NCBI RefSeq assembly: GCF_003610235.1
Contig: NZ_RAPR01000001.1
Location: 5,766,001 to 5,830,000, forward strand
DNA: 64,000 nucleotides
Source: Catellatospora citrea
GTDB taxonomy: Bacteria; Actinomycetota; Actinomycetes; Mycobacteriales; Micromonosporaceae
Direction: 5' to 3'
A program made the translations under genes and the position numbers. Positions 7,637 to 15,315 of this stretch are shown one piece after another (position 1 is the stretch's first letter; each line of letters opens with the position of its first letter). Below the pieces are notes generated by a model. The model worked only from the letters and a program-made list of their open reading frames with translations. It was not told where the DNA came from and did no database searches.

Positions 7637-9154
7637 TCAGTGTGCCGCCGCGAGCGGCAGCCGGATCACGTTCCAGGACAGCGGCGGCAGCGTGGCCGTG
7701 AAGCGTCCGTTCTCGACCACGGGCGCGGCCAGGTTATGCGGCGTCACCCGGTGCGGTTCGGCCATCGTGTTCGCGGCCGCGGGATCGTCGTCGGCCAGCA
7801 CGGAGTGGCTCACCGGCCCGGCGGTGCGGAATCCGCCGAGGTGCACGGTCAACGGCAGGCTCGCCGCGGGGTCGCGGTTGACCGCGAAGACGGTCAGCAC
7901 GCCGTCCTCGCCGTGCACCGCCGTGGCATGCAGCAGCGGCACGTCGCCGTACTTCGGGGTCTCGTACGTCGGTGACGCGACGTGCAGTTGCAGCACCTGG
8001 CCGCGGGCATACCGGGCGGCCTGGGCGAACGGGTGGAAGGTGGTCTGCCGCCAGGCGGGCCCGCCCGGCTCGGTCATGATCGGCGCGATGACGTTGACCA
8101 GCTGCGCCAGGCACGCCGCGGTGACCCGGTCGCAGTGGCGCAGCAGCGTGATCAGCAGGCTGCCCAGCACCACCGCGTCGGCGACCGTGTAGACGTCCTC
8201 CAGCAGCCGCGGCGCGCGCGGCCACTCGCCCTGGCCGGGCCGCTGCCGGGACATGTACCAGATGTTCCACTCGTCGAAGGCCAGCGACAGCCGCTTGGTC
8301 GAGCGGTGGCGGGCGCGAGCCGCGTCGCACAGGGCGATCACGTCGGTGATGAACCCTTCCATGTCCTGCGCGCTGGCCAGGTAGGAGGCCTGATCGGTCG
8401 CGTCGGGGTCGTAGTAGGCGTGCAGGGACAGGTAGTCGACCTGGTCGTACGCGTGCGAGAGCACCGTCGACTCCCACTCGCCGAACGTCGGCATGCCCGA
8501 TCCGGAGCTGCCGCAGGCGATCAGCCGCACCGACGGGTCGATCATCCGCATGAGCCGGGCGGTCTCGGCGGCCAGGCGGCCGTACTCGTCGGCGGTCTTG
8601 TGCCCGACCTGCCACGGCCCGTCCATCTCGTTGCCCAGGCACCACAGCCGGATGCCGTACGGCTCCGGTGCGCCGTGCGCGCCGCGCAGGTCCGACAGCG
8701 TGGTGCCGCTCGGATGGTTGCAGTACTCCAGCAGGTCGCCGGCCTCGCTGATGCCCCGGGTGCCGAGGTTGACCGCCATCATCGGCTCCAGCCCGGCGGC
8801 GCGGGTGAAGGCCGTGAACTCGCCGAGGCCGAACCGGTTGGTCTCGATCGTGCGCCAGGCCGGGTCCAGCCGCCGCGGCCGCAGGTCCGCCGGGCCGACC
8901 CCGTCCTCCCAGCGGTATGCCGACACGAAGTTGCCGCCCGGGTAGCGGACCATGGTCACGCCCAGCTCGCGGATCAGTGCCAGCACGTCGGTGCGCAGGC
9001 CGGCGGCGTCGGCGGCGGGGTGGTCGGGTTCGAACAGTCCGGTGTACACGCACCGGCCGAGGTGCTCGACGAACGAGCCGAACAGCAGCGGGTCCACCTC
9101 ACCGGTGGTGAAGTGCGGGTCGAGGAAGATCTCGGCGGTATGGGGTGCGGGCAT
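7637..9154 (-). CDS. GH51 alpha-L-arabinofuranosidase
   Basis: 505 residues, full length for the family, with no signal peptide, so intracellular: it removes arabinose from imported arabino-oligosaccharides. The conserved LLFGSFVEHLGRCVYTGLFE opens the barrel; WCLGNEMDG carries the acid/base Glu176 and LAFDEWNIWY the nucleophile Glu295. C-terminal beta-sandwich ends SWNVIRLPL. The ATG at 9154 starts the family core; readings further upstream run through non-conserved sequence. The IS30 element begins 94 bp upstream of this start, so its promoter may be altered. An AbfB-domain protein at 62.8 kb is the only other arabinose-related gene. Confidence 0.93.
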   Translation of the reverse strand: MPAPHTAEIFLDPHFTTGEVDPLLFGSFVEHLGRCVYTGLFEPDHPAADAAGLRTDVLALIRELGVTMVRYPGGNFVSAYRWEDGVGPADLRPRRLDPAWRTIETNRFGLGEFTAFTRAAGLEPMMAVNLGTRGISEAGDLLEYCNHPSGTTLSDLRGAHGAPEPYGIRLWCLGNEMDGPWQVGHKTADEYGRLAAETARLMRMIDPSVRLIACGSSGSGMPTFGEWESTVLSHAYDQVDYLSLHAYYDPDATDQASYLASAQDMEGFITDVIALCDAARARHRSTKRLSLAFDEWNIWYMSRQRPGQGEWPRAPRLLEDVYTVADAVVLGSLLITLLRHCDRVTAACLAQLVNVIAPIMTEPGGPAWRQTTFHPFAQAARYARGQVLQLHVASPTYETPKYGDVPLLHATAVHGEDGVLTVFAVNRDPAASLPLTVHLGGFRTAGPVSHSVLADDDPAAANTMAEPHRVTPHNLAAPVVENGRFTATLPPLSWNVIRLPLAAAH

Positions 9155-9247
9155 GACGGCCAGCTTCGCGCACCAGGCGCGCCCCGTCCACAGCCGCGAG
9201 ACTATCGCTCCGCCGAACCCCGGGAACAGCGCGGGCACACCCGTCCC

Positions 9248-10500
9248 TTGATAGACGTTGGCCTATCTGGATGAGAGTTCGGCGGGCGGTTTCTAGCGGC
9301 AGTTGCAACGGGGTACGGATCTTGGAGGATGTGGTCCGTGCCTGGCAGACGACTGACATCAGAAGAACGTGCTCAGATCGAGGTGTTGTACGGCCAGGGG
9401 CTGCGGTTCCCGCAGATCGCGCAGGCGATCGGGCGGGACCGCAGCACCGTGTGGCGTGAGGTCCAGCGCAACAACGCCCGCCATGGCGGCACGCATGCGC
9501 CGGGGGCGCCGGCCCACGGCGGGCGGGCCGGTGGTGTTCGGCCTGGTGGTGTGTTGCGGCCGCGGGCGTACCGGTTCAAGTACTGCCACCGGTTCGCGCA
9601 GCGTCGTGCGGGTGAGCGGGCGTTGCGGCCCCGTGAGGGCAGGCTGCGCGCCCGGCGTGGTCGTACGATGGCCCCGCTGTGGGACGTGGTCCGTGAGCGG
9701 CTGGCGCAGCGGTGGTCACCGGTGCAGGTCGCCCGGTCGTTGCGTGCCGATTTTGCTGACCGGCCGGAGCATTGGGTGTCGCACGAGACGATCTACCAGG
9801 CGATCTACTTCCAGGCCCGGGGCGGGATGCGTGAGGAGCTGGCCCGGCAGGTCGCGCTGCGTTCGGGTCGTGCGGTGCGAAAGCCGCAGTCGCGTGTGGC
9901 GGCGGCCGGGCGTGGGGCCAAGCCGTGGATCCGGGACCTGAACATCTCGACCCGCCCGGCCGAGGTCACCGACCGGGCCGTGCCCGGGCACTGGGAAGGC
10001 GACCTGATCATCGGCGCACGAGGCACCAGCGCGATCATCACCCTCGTCGAACGCGCGACCCGGTACGTCATGCTCGGCGCGCTGCCCGACTCACGGGTCA
10101 GCGAACAGGTCGTCGACGTGCTCACCGCCCTGATGGGCCGCCTGCCGGCCGAGCTGCGCAAAACGTTGACCTGGGACCAGGGCGCCGAGATGGCCCGCCA
10201 CGCCCGGTTCACCCTGGCCACCGACTGCAAGGTCTACTTCTGCGACCCGCACTCACCCTGGCAGCGCGGCAGCAACGAGAACACCAACGGACTGCTCCGC
10301 CAGTACTTCCCCCGCTCCAGCACCGACTTTCGCACCATCAGCCAGGACGAACTCGACGCGGTCGCCCGAGAACTCAACGGACGACCGCGCCAAACCCTCG
10401 ACTGGTCAAACCCAGCCAAAGAACTCAACAAGTACCTCGTTGCAACAACCGCTTGAGCCCAAGTCGATCGAACTCATCCAGATAGGCCAACGTCTGTCAA
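9248..10500. mobile_element. IS30-family insertion sequence
   Basis: The ends are inverted repeats: TTGATAGACGTTGGCCTATC (from 9248) matches, at one mismatch, the reverse complement of the sequence ending at 10500; the match runs to GGATGAG, 28 bp in all. Subterminal sequences GTTGCAACGGGGTAC (left) and the complement of GTACCTCGTTGCAAC (right) also mirror each other. One intact transposase fills the element. No clear target duplication is seen (left flank ccc, right flank aag), so the insertion may be old or rearranged. It sits between an LPXTG gene and the GH51 gene, both transcribed leftward. Confidence 0.9.
9329..10456 (+). CDS. IS30-family transposase
   Basis: 375 residues, intact. An N-terminal HTH (SEERAQIEVLYGQGLRFPQI, then AIGRDRSTVWREV) is followed by the DDE core: GHWEGDLIIGA with Asp225, LTWDQGAEMA with Asp283 and NENTNGLLRQYFP with Glu317; the 33-residue D-E spacing is standard for IS30. 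The C-terminal LNGRPRQTLDW is also typical. It may start at 9329 (ATG) or slightly downstream. All catalytic residues are present, so the element could still be active. Confidence 0.95.
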   Translation: MWSVPGRRLTSEERAQIEVLYGQGLRFPQIAQAIGRDRSTVWREVQRNNARHGGTHAPGAPAHGGRAGGVRPGGVLRPRAYRFKYCHRFAQRRAGERALRPREGRLRARRGRTMAPLWDVVRERLAQRWSPVQVARSLRADFADRPEHWVSHETIYQAIYFQARGGMREELARQVALRSGRAVRKPQSRVAAAGRGAKPWIRDLNISTRPAEVTDRAVPGHWEGDLIIGARGTSAIITLVERATRYVMLGALPDSRVSEQVVDVLTALMGRLPAELRKTLTWDQGAEMARHARFTLATDCKVYFCDPHSPWQRGSNENTNGLLRQYFPRSSTDFRTISQDELDAVARELNGRPRQTLDWSNPAKELNKYLVATTA

Positions 10501-10524
10501 AAGCGGTCGGGGGTGGCGCCGGGC

Positions 10525-11133
10525 TCAGCCCCGAGGGCGCGGGCTGGGGCGGCGGCGCAGCGCGGCGACGGCTCCCGCGGCCTGCGCCTGCAGGCGGGTC
10601 CCCTCGAGGCGGCGGGACATCGCGGCCGCCAGCCACAGCGCGCCCGCGCCGAGCAGCAGCACGGTCAGGCCGGTGAGCAGGATCGTCGCCGTCGACGGAC
10701 CCGAGACGCCGGTCCGCGGCAGCTCGTCGTCGCCACCGCCACCGCCGCCGCCGTCGTGGTCGCCACCGTCGTCATCGTCGTCGTCGTCATCGCCACCGTC
10801 GTCATGGTGGGTGCCGGATACTCCGGTCGACGGGGTCGCCGATTCGGAGGGGCCTTCCGACGGCCACTCGGACGGGCCGGTGCTCGGTCCGGTCGACGGG
10901 CCGTCGCTCGGTGCGGGGGACGGGCCATGGCTCGGGCGGGTGGACGGGCCGTCGCTCGGGCGGGCGGACGGGCTGTGCGAGCCGTAGCCGCGGTGCTTGG
11001 TCCGGTCGTCGGGGCCGGCGGTGTGGCCGGGCGCGACGAACAGGAACATCACGGACGCGACCACCATCGCGGTGAGCGCCGTCGCGAGAGCGGCGAGGCA
11101 GGCCAGACGGGACTGCTCTCGGGTCATACGCAT
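10525..11133 (-). CDS. LPXTG-type sortase-anchored surface protein, low complexity
   Basis: 202 residues. A membrane-spanning N-terminal segment (about 9-36) acts as signal or anchor. Then comes a Pro/Ser-rich repeat (DGPSTRPSHG, TGPSTGPSEW), a run of aspartates and glycines at 111-136, the sortase motif LPRTG at 138-142, a hydrophobic helix at 150-172 and an arginine-rich tail. This is the plan of a small stalk-like cell-wall protein whose acidic Asp/Gly tract could bind cations. AAGGA lies 6 nt before the ATG. No globular domain is present. The gene is 24 bp from the right end of the IS. Confidence 0.8.
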   Translation of the reverse strand: MRMTREQSRLACLAALATALTAMVVASVMFLFVAPGHTAGPDDRTKHRGYGSHSPSARPSDGPSTRPSHGPSPAPSDGPSTGPSTGPSEWPSEGPSESATPSTGVSGTHHDDGGDDDDDDDDGGDHDGGGGGGGDDELPRTGVSGPSTATILLTGLTVLLLGAGALWLAAAMSRRLEGTRLQAQAAGAVAALRRRPSPRPRG

Positions 11134-11341
11134 GGGTCGTCCTTCTCTGGCCGTCCGGGCGGGCGGCGGGTAGGAGGGCTGGCCGGGCTGCTGCACCACC
11201 TGGTCAACGCGGATCTTCTGTCCTGGATACGTGCCATCACGGATGAGACCCCATAAAACGGGCGCGCGTGATACCACCGATCGGCGGCCGTTTCTATACC
11301 GATATGTCCCGAGTTGAGCCCGCAGAGCGAAGGGGCGGGCG

Positions 11342-12328
11342 ATGGCGGATGCAGGGCGGTCAGCGCGAGGAAGCGGGCGGGCCGCGCGGGTCCTGGCTGC
11401 CGTCGCCGTGCTGGTCGGCGTGGGGCTGGCCGGGTGGTGGGCAACCGGGGACACCGGCGGCGGATCCGCGGGCCTGGCCGAGGACGGCCACGACCACGGG
11501 CTACTGCTGGGGCGGCTGACGGCCGAGTTCGCGGGGTTGGTCGGGCGGCAGGAGCTGACGCCGGGGTTCGCTCTGCCGGCGATGGGGGTCGCGCTGGCGC
11601 TCGGCGCGGGCCACGCGCTGGCCCCCGGGCACGGCAAGTTGCTGATGGCGACGTACCTCGTGAACGAGCGTGGTTCGCTGCGGCAGGCGGTCTCGGTGGC
11701 GGGCACGGTCGCGCTCACCCATACCGCCGGGGTGCTCGTGCTGGGCGTGGTGCTGGCCGCCGGGCTGCATTTCGTCCCGCACCGGGTGTACACGCTGCTC
11801 ACCGTGCTGAGTGGAGCCCTGGTCGTCACCGTGGGGCTGTCGCTGCTCCGCCGGGCCTGGCGCGACCGTGACCGGGTCGGCGAGCACGGGCACGGTGCCC
11901 CCGCACCCAGCGCGGGCGGCCACGGCGGGCACGCCGGCCAGGACGGACTCGGCAGGCACGACGGACACGGTGTCGGCGGGCATGACGGCTGTGCCGGGCA
12001 CGGTGCGCGGCGGCCCGGTGGTCGGGGGGTCGTGGCGATGGGGCTCGCGGGCGGTCTGATGCCGAGCCCGTCGGCCGTGGTGGTGCTGCTGGGCGCGGTG
12101 GCGCTCGGGCGGGCCTGGTACGGCGTGCTGCTGGTGGCGGCGTACGGGGCGGGCATGGCGGCGTCGCTGCTGGGGATCGGCCTGCTGCTGACCCGGATGC
12201 GCGACCGGCTGGAGCGGGCGCCGCGCGCCTGGATGTCGCACCGTGCCTGGCGGCTGCTGCCGCTGGTCACCTCGTCCGCGGTGATCGTGGTCGGGGTCGG
12301 GGTGGCGACCACGGCGCTGCTGGCCTGA
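11342..12328 (+). CDS. NicO/RcnA-family nickel-cobalt transporter
   Basis: 328 residues with six or so membrane helices. GAGHALAPGHGKLLMATYLV carries the H-x4-PGH metal motif of the NicO family (high-affinity Ni/Co transport proteins, including RcnA and NreB-like exporters). A long cytoplasmic loop at about 180-225 is rich in histidine (GHGGHAGQDG, RHDGHGVGGHDG), a metal buffer. LMPSPSAVVVLLGAVALG is the second conserved helix. The direction, export or import, is inferred from the RcnA-like loop. The gap to the divergent LPXTG gene holds a -10-like TATACC at 11295-11300. Confidence 0.88.
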   Translation: MADAGRSARGSGRAARVLAAVAVLVGVGLAGWWATGDTGGGSAGLAEDGHDHGLLLGRLTAEFAGLVGRQELTPGFALPAMGVALALGAGHALAPGHGKLLMATYLVNERGSLRQAVSVAGTVALTHTAGVLVLGVVLAAGLHFVPHRVYTLLTVLSGALVVTVGLSLLRRAWRDRDRVGEHGHGAPAPSAGGHGGHAGQDGLGRHDGHGVGGHDGCAGHGARRPGGRGVVAMGLAGGLMPSPSAVVVLLGAVALGRAWYGVLLVAAYGAGMAASLLGIGLLLTRMRDRLERAPRAWMSHRAWRLLPLVTSSAVIVVGVGVATTALLA

Positions 12329-12359
12329 AACTCCACAATGGAGCTTCATCAATCTGGCA

Positions 12360-12412
12360 TGGACATTAACAGTTAAGAGAGTTAATAATCAGGGCCATCC
12401 ATCAAGAGGAGG
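12360..12412 (+). promoter_or_regulatory. Chitinase promoter and ribosome site
   Basis: TGGACA (12360-12365), an 18-bp spacer and AATAAT (12384-12389) form a good housekeeping-type promoter in an AT-rich patch that stands out from the GC-rich surroundings. GAGGAGGG (12405-12412) is a strong ribosome-binding site 4 nt before the GTG start at 12417. The spacer holds a repeated GTTAA motif. I see no DasR-like site or the direct repeats known from Streptomyces chitinase promoters. Confidence 0.6.
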
Positions 12413-12416
12413 GCCC

Positions 12417-14717
12417 GTGACCAGAAGACCACTCTCACTCGCCGCCGCCCTGTCGCTGCTGGTCGCGGTCGGCGTCCTCGCCGTCGCCACCCCGGCGTCG
12501 GCGGCCAACCTGCTGGCCAACCCCGGTTTCGAGACCGGCACACTGTCCCCGTGGAGCTGCACCGGCGGCCTCGGCTCCGTGGTGGGCACCCCGGTGCGCA
12601 GCGGCACCAAGGCGCTGCAGGGTGCGGCGTCGGCATCGGACAACGCCAAGTGCAGCCAGACCGTCGCGGTGCAGCCGAACACGGCGTACGCGCTGACCGG
12701 CTGGGTACGCGGCAACTACGTGTACCTCGGCGTCGACGGCGGCGCGTCCACCTGGACCCCCGGCGCGGCCGCGTTCACGCAGCTCACCGTGAACTTCACC
12801 ACCGGCGCGTCGCAGACCAGCGTGGTCGTGTACACGCACGGCTGGTACGGCCAGGGCACCTACTTCGCCGACGACATCAGCCTCGACGGCCCGGGCGGCA
12901 CCGGCGTGCCCGGCGTGCCCGGCAACCCGTCCGTCGGCGCGATCACGAACACCTCGATCGCCCTGTCGTGGGGCGCGTCGAGCGGCACGGTCACCGGCTA
13001 CCGGGTGTACGAGGGCACGACCGTGCGGGCCACCGTGACGGGCACCTCGACGACGATCACCGGCCTGGCGGCGTGCTCGGCGCACAGCTACACGGTCGCG
13101 GCGTACAACGCGACCGGGGAGTCGGCCAAGACCTCCGCGGCGAGCGCGACCACCACCGGCTGCACCTCGGTGCCGCCGACCCCGGGCGGCCTGGCCGTCG
13201 GCACGATCACGAACACGTCGATCGCGCTGTCCTGGAACGCCTCGTCCGGCGCGACCGGATACCGGGTGTACGAGGGCACGACCCTGCGGGCCACCGTGAC
13301 GGGCACCTCGACGACGATCACCGGTCTGGCCGCGTGCTCGGCGCACACCTACACGGTCGCCGCGTACAACGCCTCCGGCGAGTCCGCCAAGAGCGGCGGC
13401 GTCAGCGCCACCACCACGGGCTGCACCACGGTCCCGCCGACGCCGAGCGGCCTGACGGTCACCGGCGCCACCAACACCTCGGTGTCGCTGTCCTGGTCCG
13501 CCTCGTCCGGCGCGACCGGCTACCGCGTGTACGAGGGCACCACCCAGGTCGCCACGGGCACCGGGACCACGGCCACGGTCAGCGGCCTGGCCACCTGCTC
13601 GTCGCACAGCTACACGGTCGCGGCGTACAACGCCTCCGGCGAGTCGGCCAAGAGCGGGGCGGTCAGCGCGACCACCACGGGCTGCGTCAACACCGGGCTG
13701 CCCAAGCACGCGCTCATCGGCTACCTGCACGCCAGCTTCGCCAACGGGTCGGGGTACCTGCGGATGGCCGACGTGCCGTCCTCGTGGGACATCATCAACC
13801 TGGCCTTCGGCGAGCCGACCTCGGTGACCTCGGGTGACATCCGGTTCCGGCAGTGCCCGGTGGCCGAGTGCCCCAATGTGGAGAGCGAGGCCGACTTCAT
13901 CGCCGCCATCCGGGCCAAGCAGGCCCTGGGCAAGAAGGTGCTGATCTCCATCGGCGGCGCGAACGGGCAGGTCCAGCTCACCTCGACCGCGGCCCGGGAC
14001 ACGTTCGTCAGCTCGGTCAGCGCCATCATCGACAAGTACGGCCTGAACGGCCTCGACATCGACTTCGAGGGCCACTCGCTGTTCCTGAACGCCGGTGACG
14101 GCGACATCCGGAACCCCACCACCCCGGTCATCGTCAACCTGATCTCGGCGCTGCGCACGCTGAAGGCGCGCTACGGCTCGGGCTTCATCCTGACCATGGC
14201 GCCGGAGACGTTCTTCGTGCAGCTCGGGTACCAGTTCTACGGCGGCACCTGCAGCGGCTGCGACAACCGGGCCGGGTCGTACCTGCCGGTGATCTACGCG
14301 CTGCGCAACGACATCACGGTCCTGCACGTGCAGGACTACAACTCGGGCCCGATCATGGGGCTGGACAACCAGTACCACAACATGGGCGCGGCGGACTTCC
14401 ACATCGCCATGACAGACATGCTGGCCGCGGGCTTCCCGGTGGCCAACACGGGCGTCACGTTCCCCGCGCTCCGCGAGGACCAGATCGCGTTCGGCGTGCC
14501 GGCCGCGGTGTCCGCGGGCGGCGGCTACACCACCCCCGCCCAGGTCCAGCAGGCGGTGAACTGCCTGGTCAAGAACCAGAACTGCGGCGGCTACACCCTG
14601 CGCGGCGGCACCAGCCCCGACTTCCGCGGCCTGATGACCTGGTCCATCAACTGGGACCGCTACTACAACTGGGAGTTCAGCAACTCCCACGAACCCTTCC
14701 TCAACGCCCTCCCGTAA
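12417..14717 (+). CDS. Secreted GH18 chitinase with CBM and three FnIII domains
   Basis: 766 residues. A signal peptide (1-29, ending TPASA-AN) is followed by a carbohydrate-binding module at about 30-160 (NLLANPGFETGTLSPW ... YFADDISLDG), three fibronectin type III domains at about 165-425 and a GH18 catalytic barrel to the end. NGLDIDFEG carries the DxDxE motif with catalytic Glu551, and FILTMAPETFF is the usual chitinase strand. It hydrolyses chitin outside the cell. The FnIII repeats share GYRVYEGTT and SYTVAAYNASGESAKSG nearly verbatim with a period of about 261-264 bp, pointing to recent duplication. GTG start with strong ribosome site; followed by an intrinsic terminator. Confidence 0.95.
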   Translation: MTRRPLSLAAALSLLVAVGVLAVATPASAANLLANPGFETGTLSPWSCTGGLGSVVGTPVRSGTKALQGAASASDNAKCSQTVAVQPNTAYALTGWVRGNYVYLGVDGGASTWTPGAAAFTQLTVNFTTGASQTSVVVYTHGWYGQGTYFADDISLDGPGGTGVPGVPGNPSVGAITNTSIALSWGASSGTVTGYRVYEGTTVRATVTGTSTTITGLAACSAHSYTVAAYNATGESAKTSAASATTTGCTSVPPTPGGLAVGTITNTSIALSWNASSGATGYRVYEGTTLRATVTGTSTTITGLAACSAHTYTVAAYNASGESAKSGGVSATTTGCTTVPPTPSGLTVTGATNTSVSLSWSASSGATGYRVYEGTTQVATGTGTTATVSGLATCSSHSYTVAAYNASGESAKSGAVSATTTGCVNTGLPKHALIGYLHASFANGSGYLRMADVPSSWDIINLAFGEPTSVTSGDIRFRQCPVAECPNVESEADFIAAIRAKQALGKKVLISIGGANGQVQLTSTAARDTFVSSVSAIIDKYGLNGLDIDFEGHSLFLNAGDGDIRNPTTPVIVNLISALRTLKARYGSGFILTMAPETFFVQLGYQFYGGTCSGCDNRAGSYLPVIYALRNDITVLHVQDYNSGPIMGLDNQYHNMGAADFHIAMTDMLAAGFPVANTGVTFPALREDQIAFGVPAAVSAGGGYTTPAQVQQAVNCLVKNQNCGGYTLRGGTSPDFRGLMTWSINWDRYYNWEFSNSHEPFLNALP

Positions 14718-14737
14718 CCCCCACCCCCAGCACCACC

Positions 14738-14780
14738 GAGCCCCGCCCGGCCCCGGCCCGGCGGGGCTCACCCCTTTTTC
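14738..14780 (+). terminator. Intrinsic terminator of the chitinase gene
   Basis: GAGCCCCGCC (14738-14747) pairs with GGCGGGGCTC (14760-14769), followed by ACCCCTTTTTC. A stem of 10 bp with a T-run 21 bp after the stop makes this one of the clearest intrinsic terminators of the window. Confidence 0.8.
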
Positions 14781-14783
14781 CGC

Positions 14784-14844
14784 GTTGATCATGAACTTAT
14801 GTACGTGTTCGACGGTGTGTCGCTGCCCTAACTTCATGATCAAC
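14784..14844. repeat. Palindromic repeat family 3, copy A
   Basis: A 61-bp element with ends GTTGATCATGAA (14784-14795) and TTCATGATCAAC (14833-14844), centre TTCGACGGTGTGTC. A copy in the opposite orientation lies at 15157-15217; aligned as reverse complement, the two differ at roughly a dozen positions. Together they flank a single small gene. Confidence 0.85.
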
Positions 14845-14886
14845 CCGGCGGCGGGTGGCCGGCGGCGGGTGGCGGGTGGGCGGTGG

Positions 14887-15075
14887 TCAGTCGAGGAGGC
14901 GGAGGCGTTTCATGTCCATGCCGCCCAGGCCGTGCGGTATGTCCGAGCCTGAGTGCAGGTCCTCGCCGGCGCTGACCGCCTCGCTGGTGCTGGTGCGCGA
15001 ATGCTCGCTGGCGAAGTCGGCCTCCTCGGCGAGCACCTCGTCCAGGCTCAGCGATTCGCGGGGTTCGGGCTGCAT
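14887..15075 (-). CDS. Small acidic hypothetical protein between inverted repeats
   Basis: 62 residues, starting MQPEPRESLSLDEVLAEEAD and ending DMKRLRLLD. It is Glu/Asp/Ser-rich, lacks cysteine, and has no signal peptide or membrane segment. I do not recognise it. It is the only gene between two inverted copies of repeat family 3 and points away from the ergothioneine operon. A peptide-precursor role is possible from its size, but there is no modification enzyme nearby. Confidence 0.5.
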   Translation of the reverse strand: MQPEPRESLSLDEVLAEEADFASEHSRTSTSEAVSAGEDLHSGSDIPHGLGGMDMKRLRLLD

Positions 15076-15156
15076 GCGGCCATTGTCCGCCCGCCGGATG
15101 GTTCGAGTTCGCCTGATCGGGGAATCCCAGGGGCAGCCCCGCCGAACCCACCCGGC

Positions 15157-15217
15157 ATCGATCATGAAGTTAGGGCCATGACACACCGTCGAGCCGTGCC
15201 ATAAGTTCATGATCAAC
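15157..15217. repeat. Palindromic repeat family 3, copy B (inverted)
   Basis: Starts ATCGATCATGAAGTTAGG and ends ATAAGTTCATGATCAAC; reverse complement of copy A with ACACACCGTCGA in the centre. Lies about 100 bp upstream of egtA in the 240-bp gap between the small minus-strand gene and the operon, so it could affect the egtA promoter region. Confidence 0.85.
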
Positions 15218-15315
15218 GGGAAAAGGGGGTGGGTGAGTGAGGGGGAATCATGGGGTGGGGGTGGGGTTGGGGGAGTAGGTTGGGCGGTCTCACGTACCGG
15301 TGGTGATGGGCGGGG

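Noticed and set aside
9240..10510. Target-site duplication of the IS30 element
   Set aside because: The bases outside the inverted repeats (ccc left, aag right) do not match under any end placement tried.
14887..15075. RiPP precursor peptide
   Set aside because: Size and acidity would fit, but there is no cyclase, radical SAM, protease or transporter next to it, no Cys/Ser-rich core, and it is boxed by repeats.
15095..15130. tRNA T-arm-like GGTTCGAG
   Set aside because: No matching acceptor, D-arm or anticodon arm around it; no tRNA or rRNA gene was found in the window.
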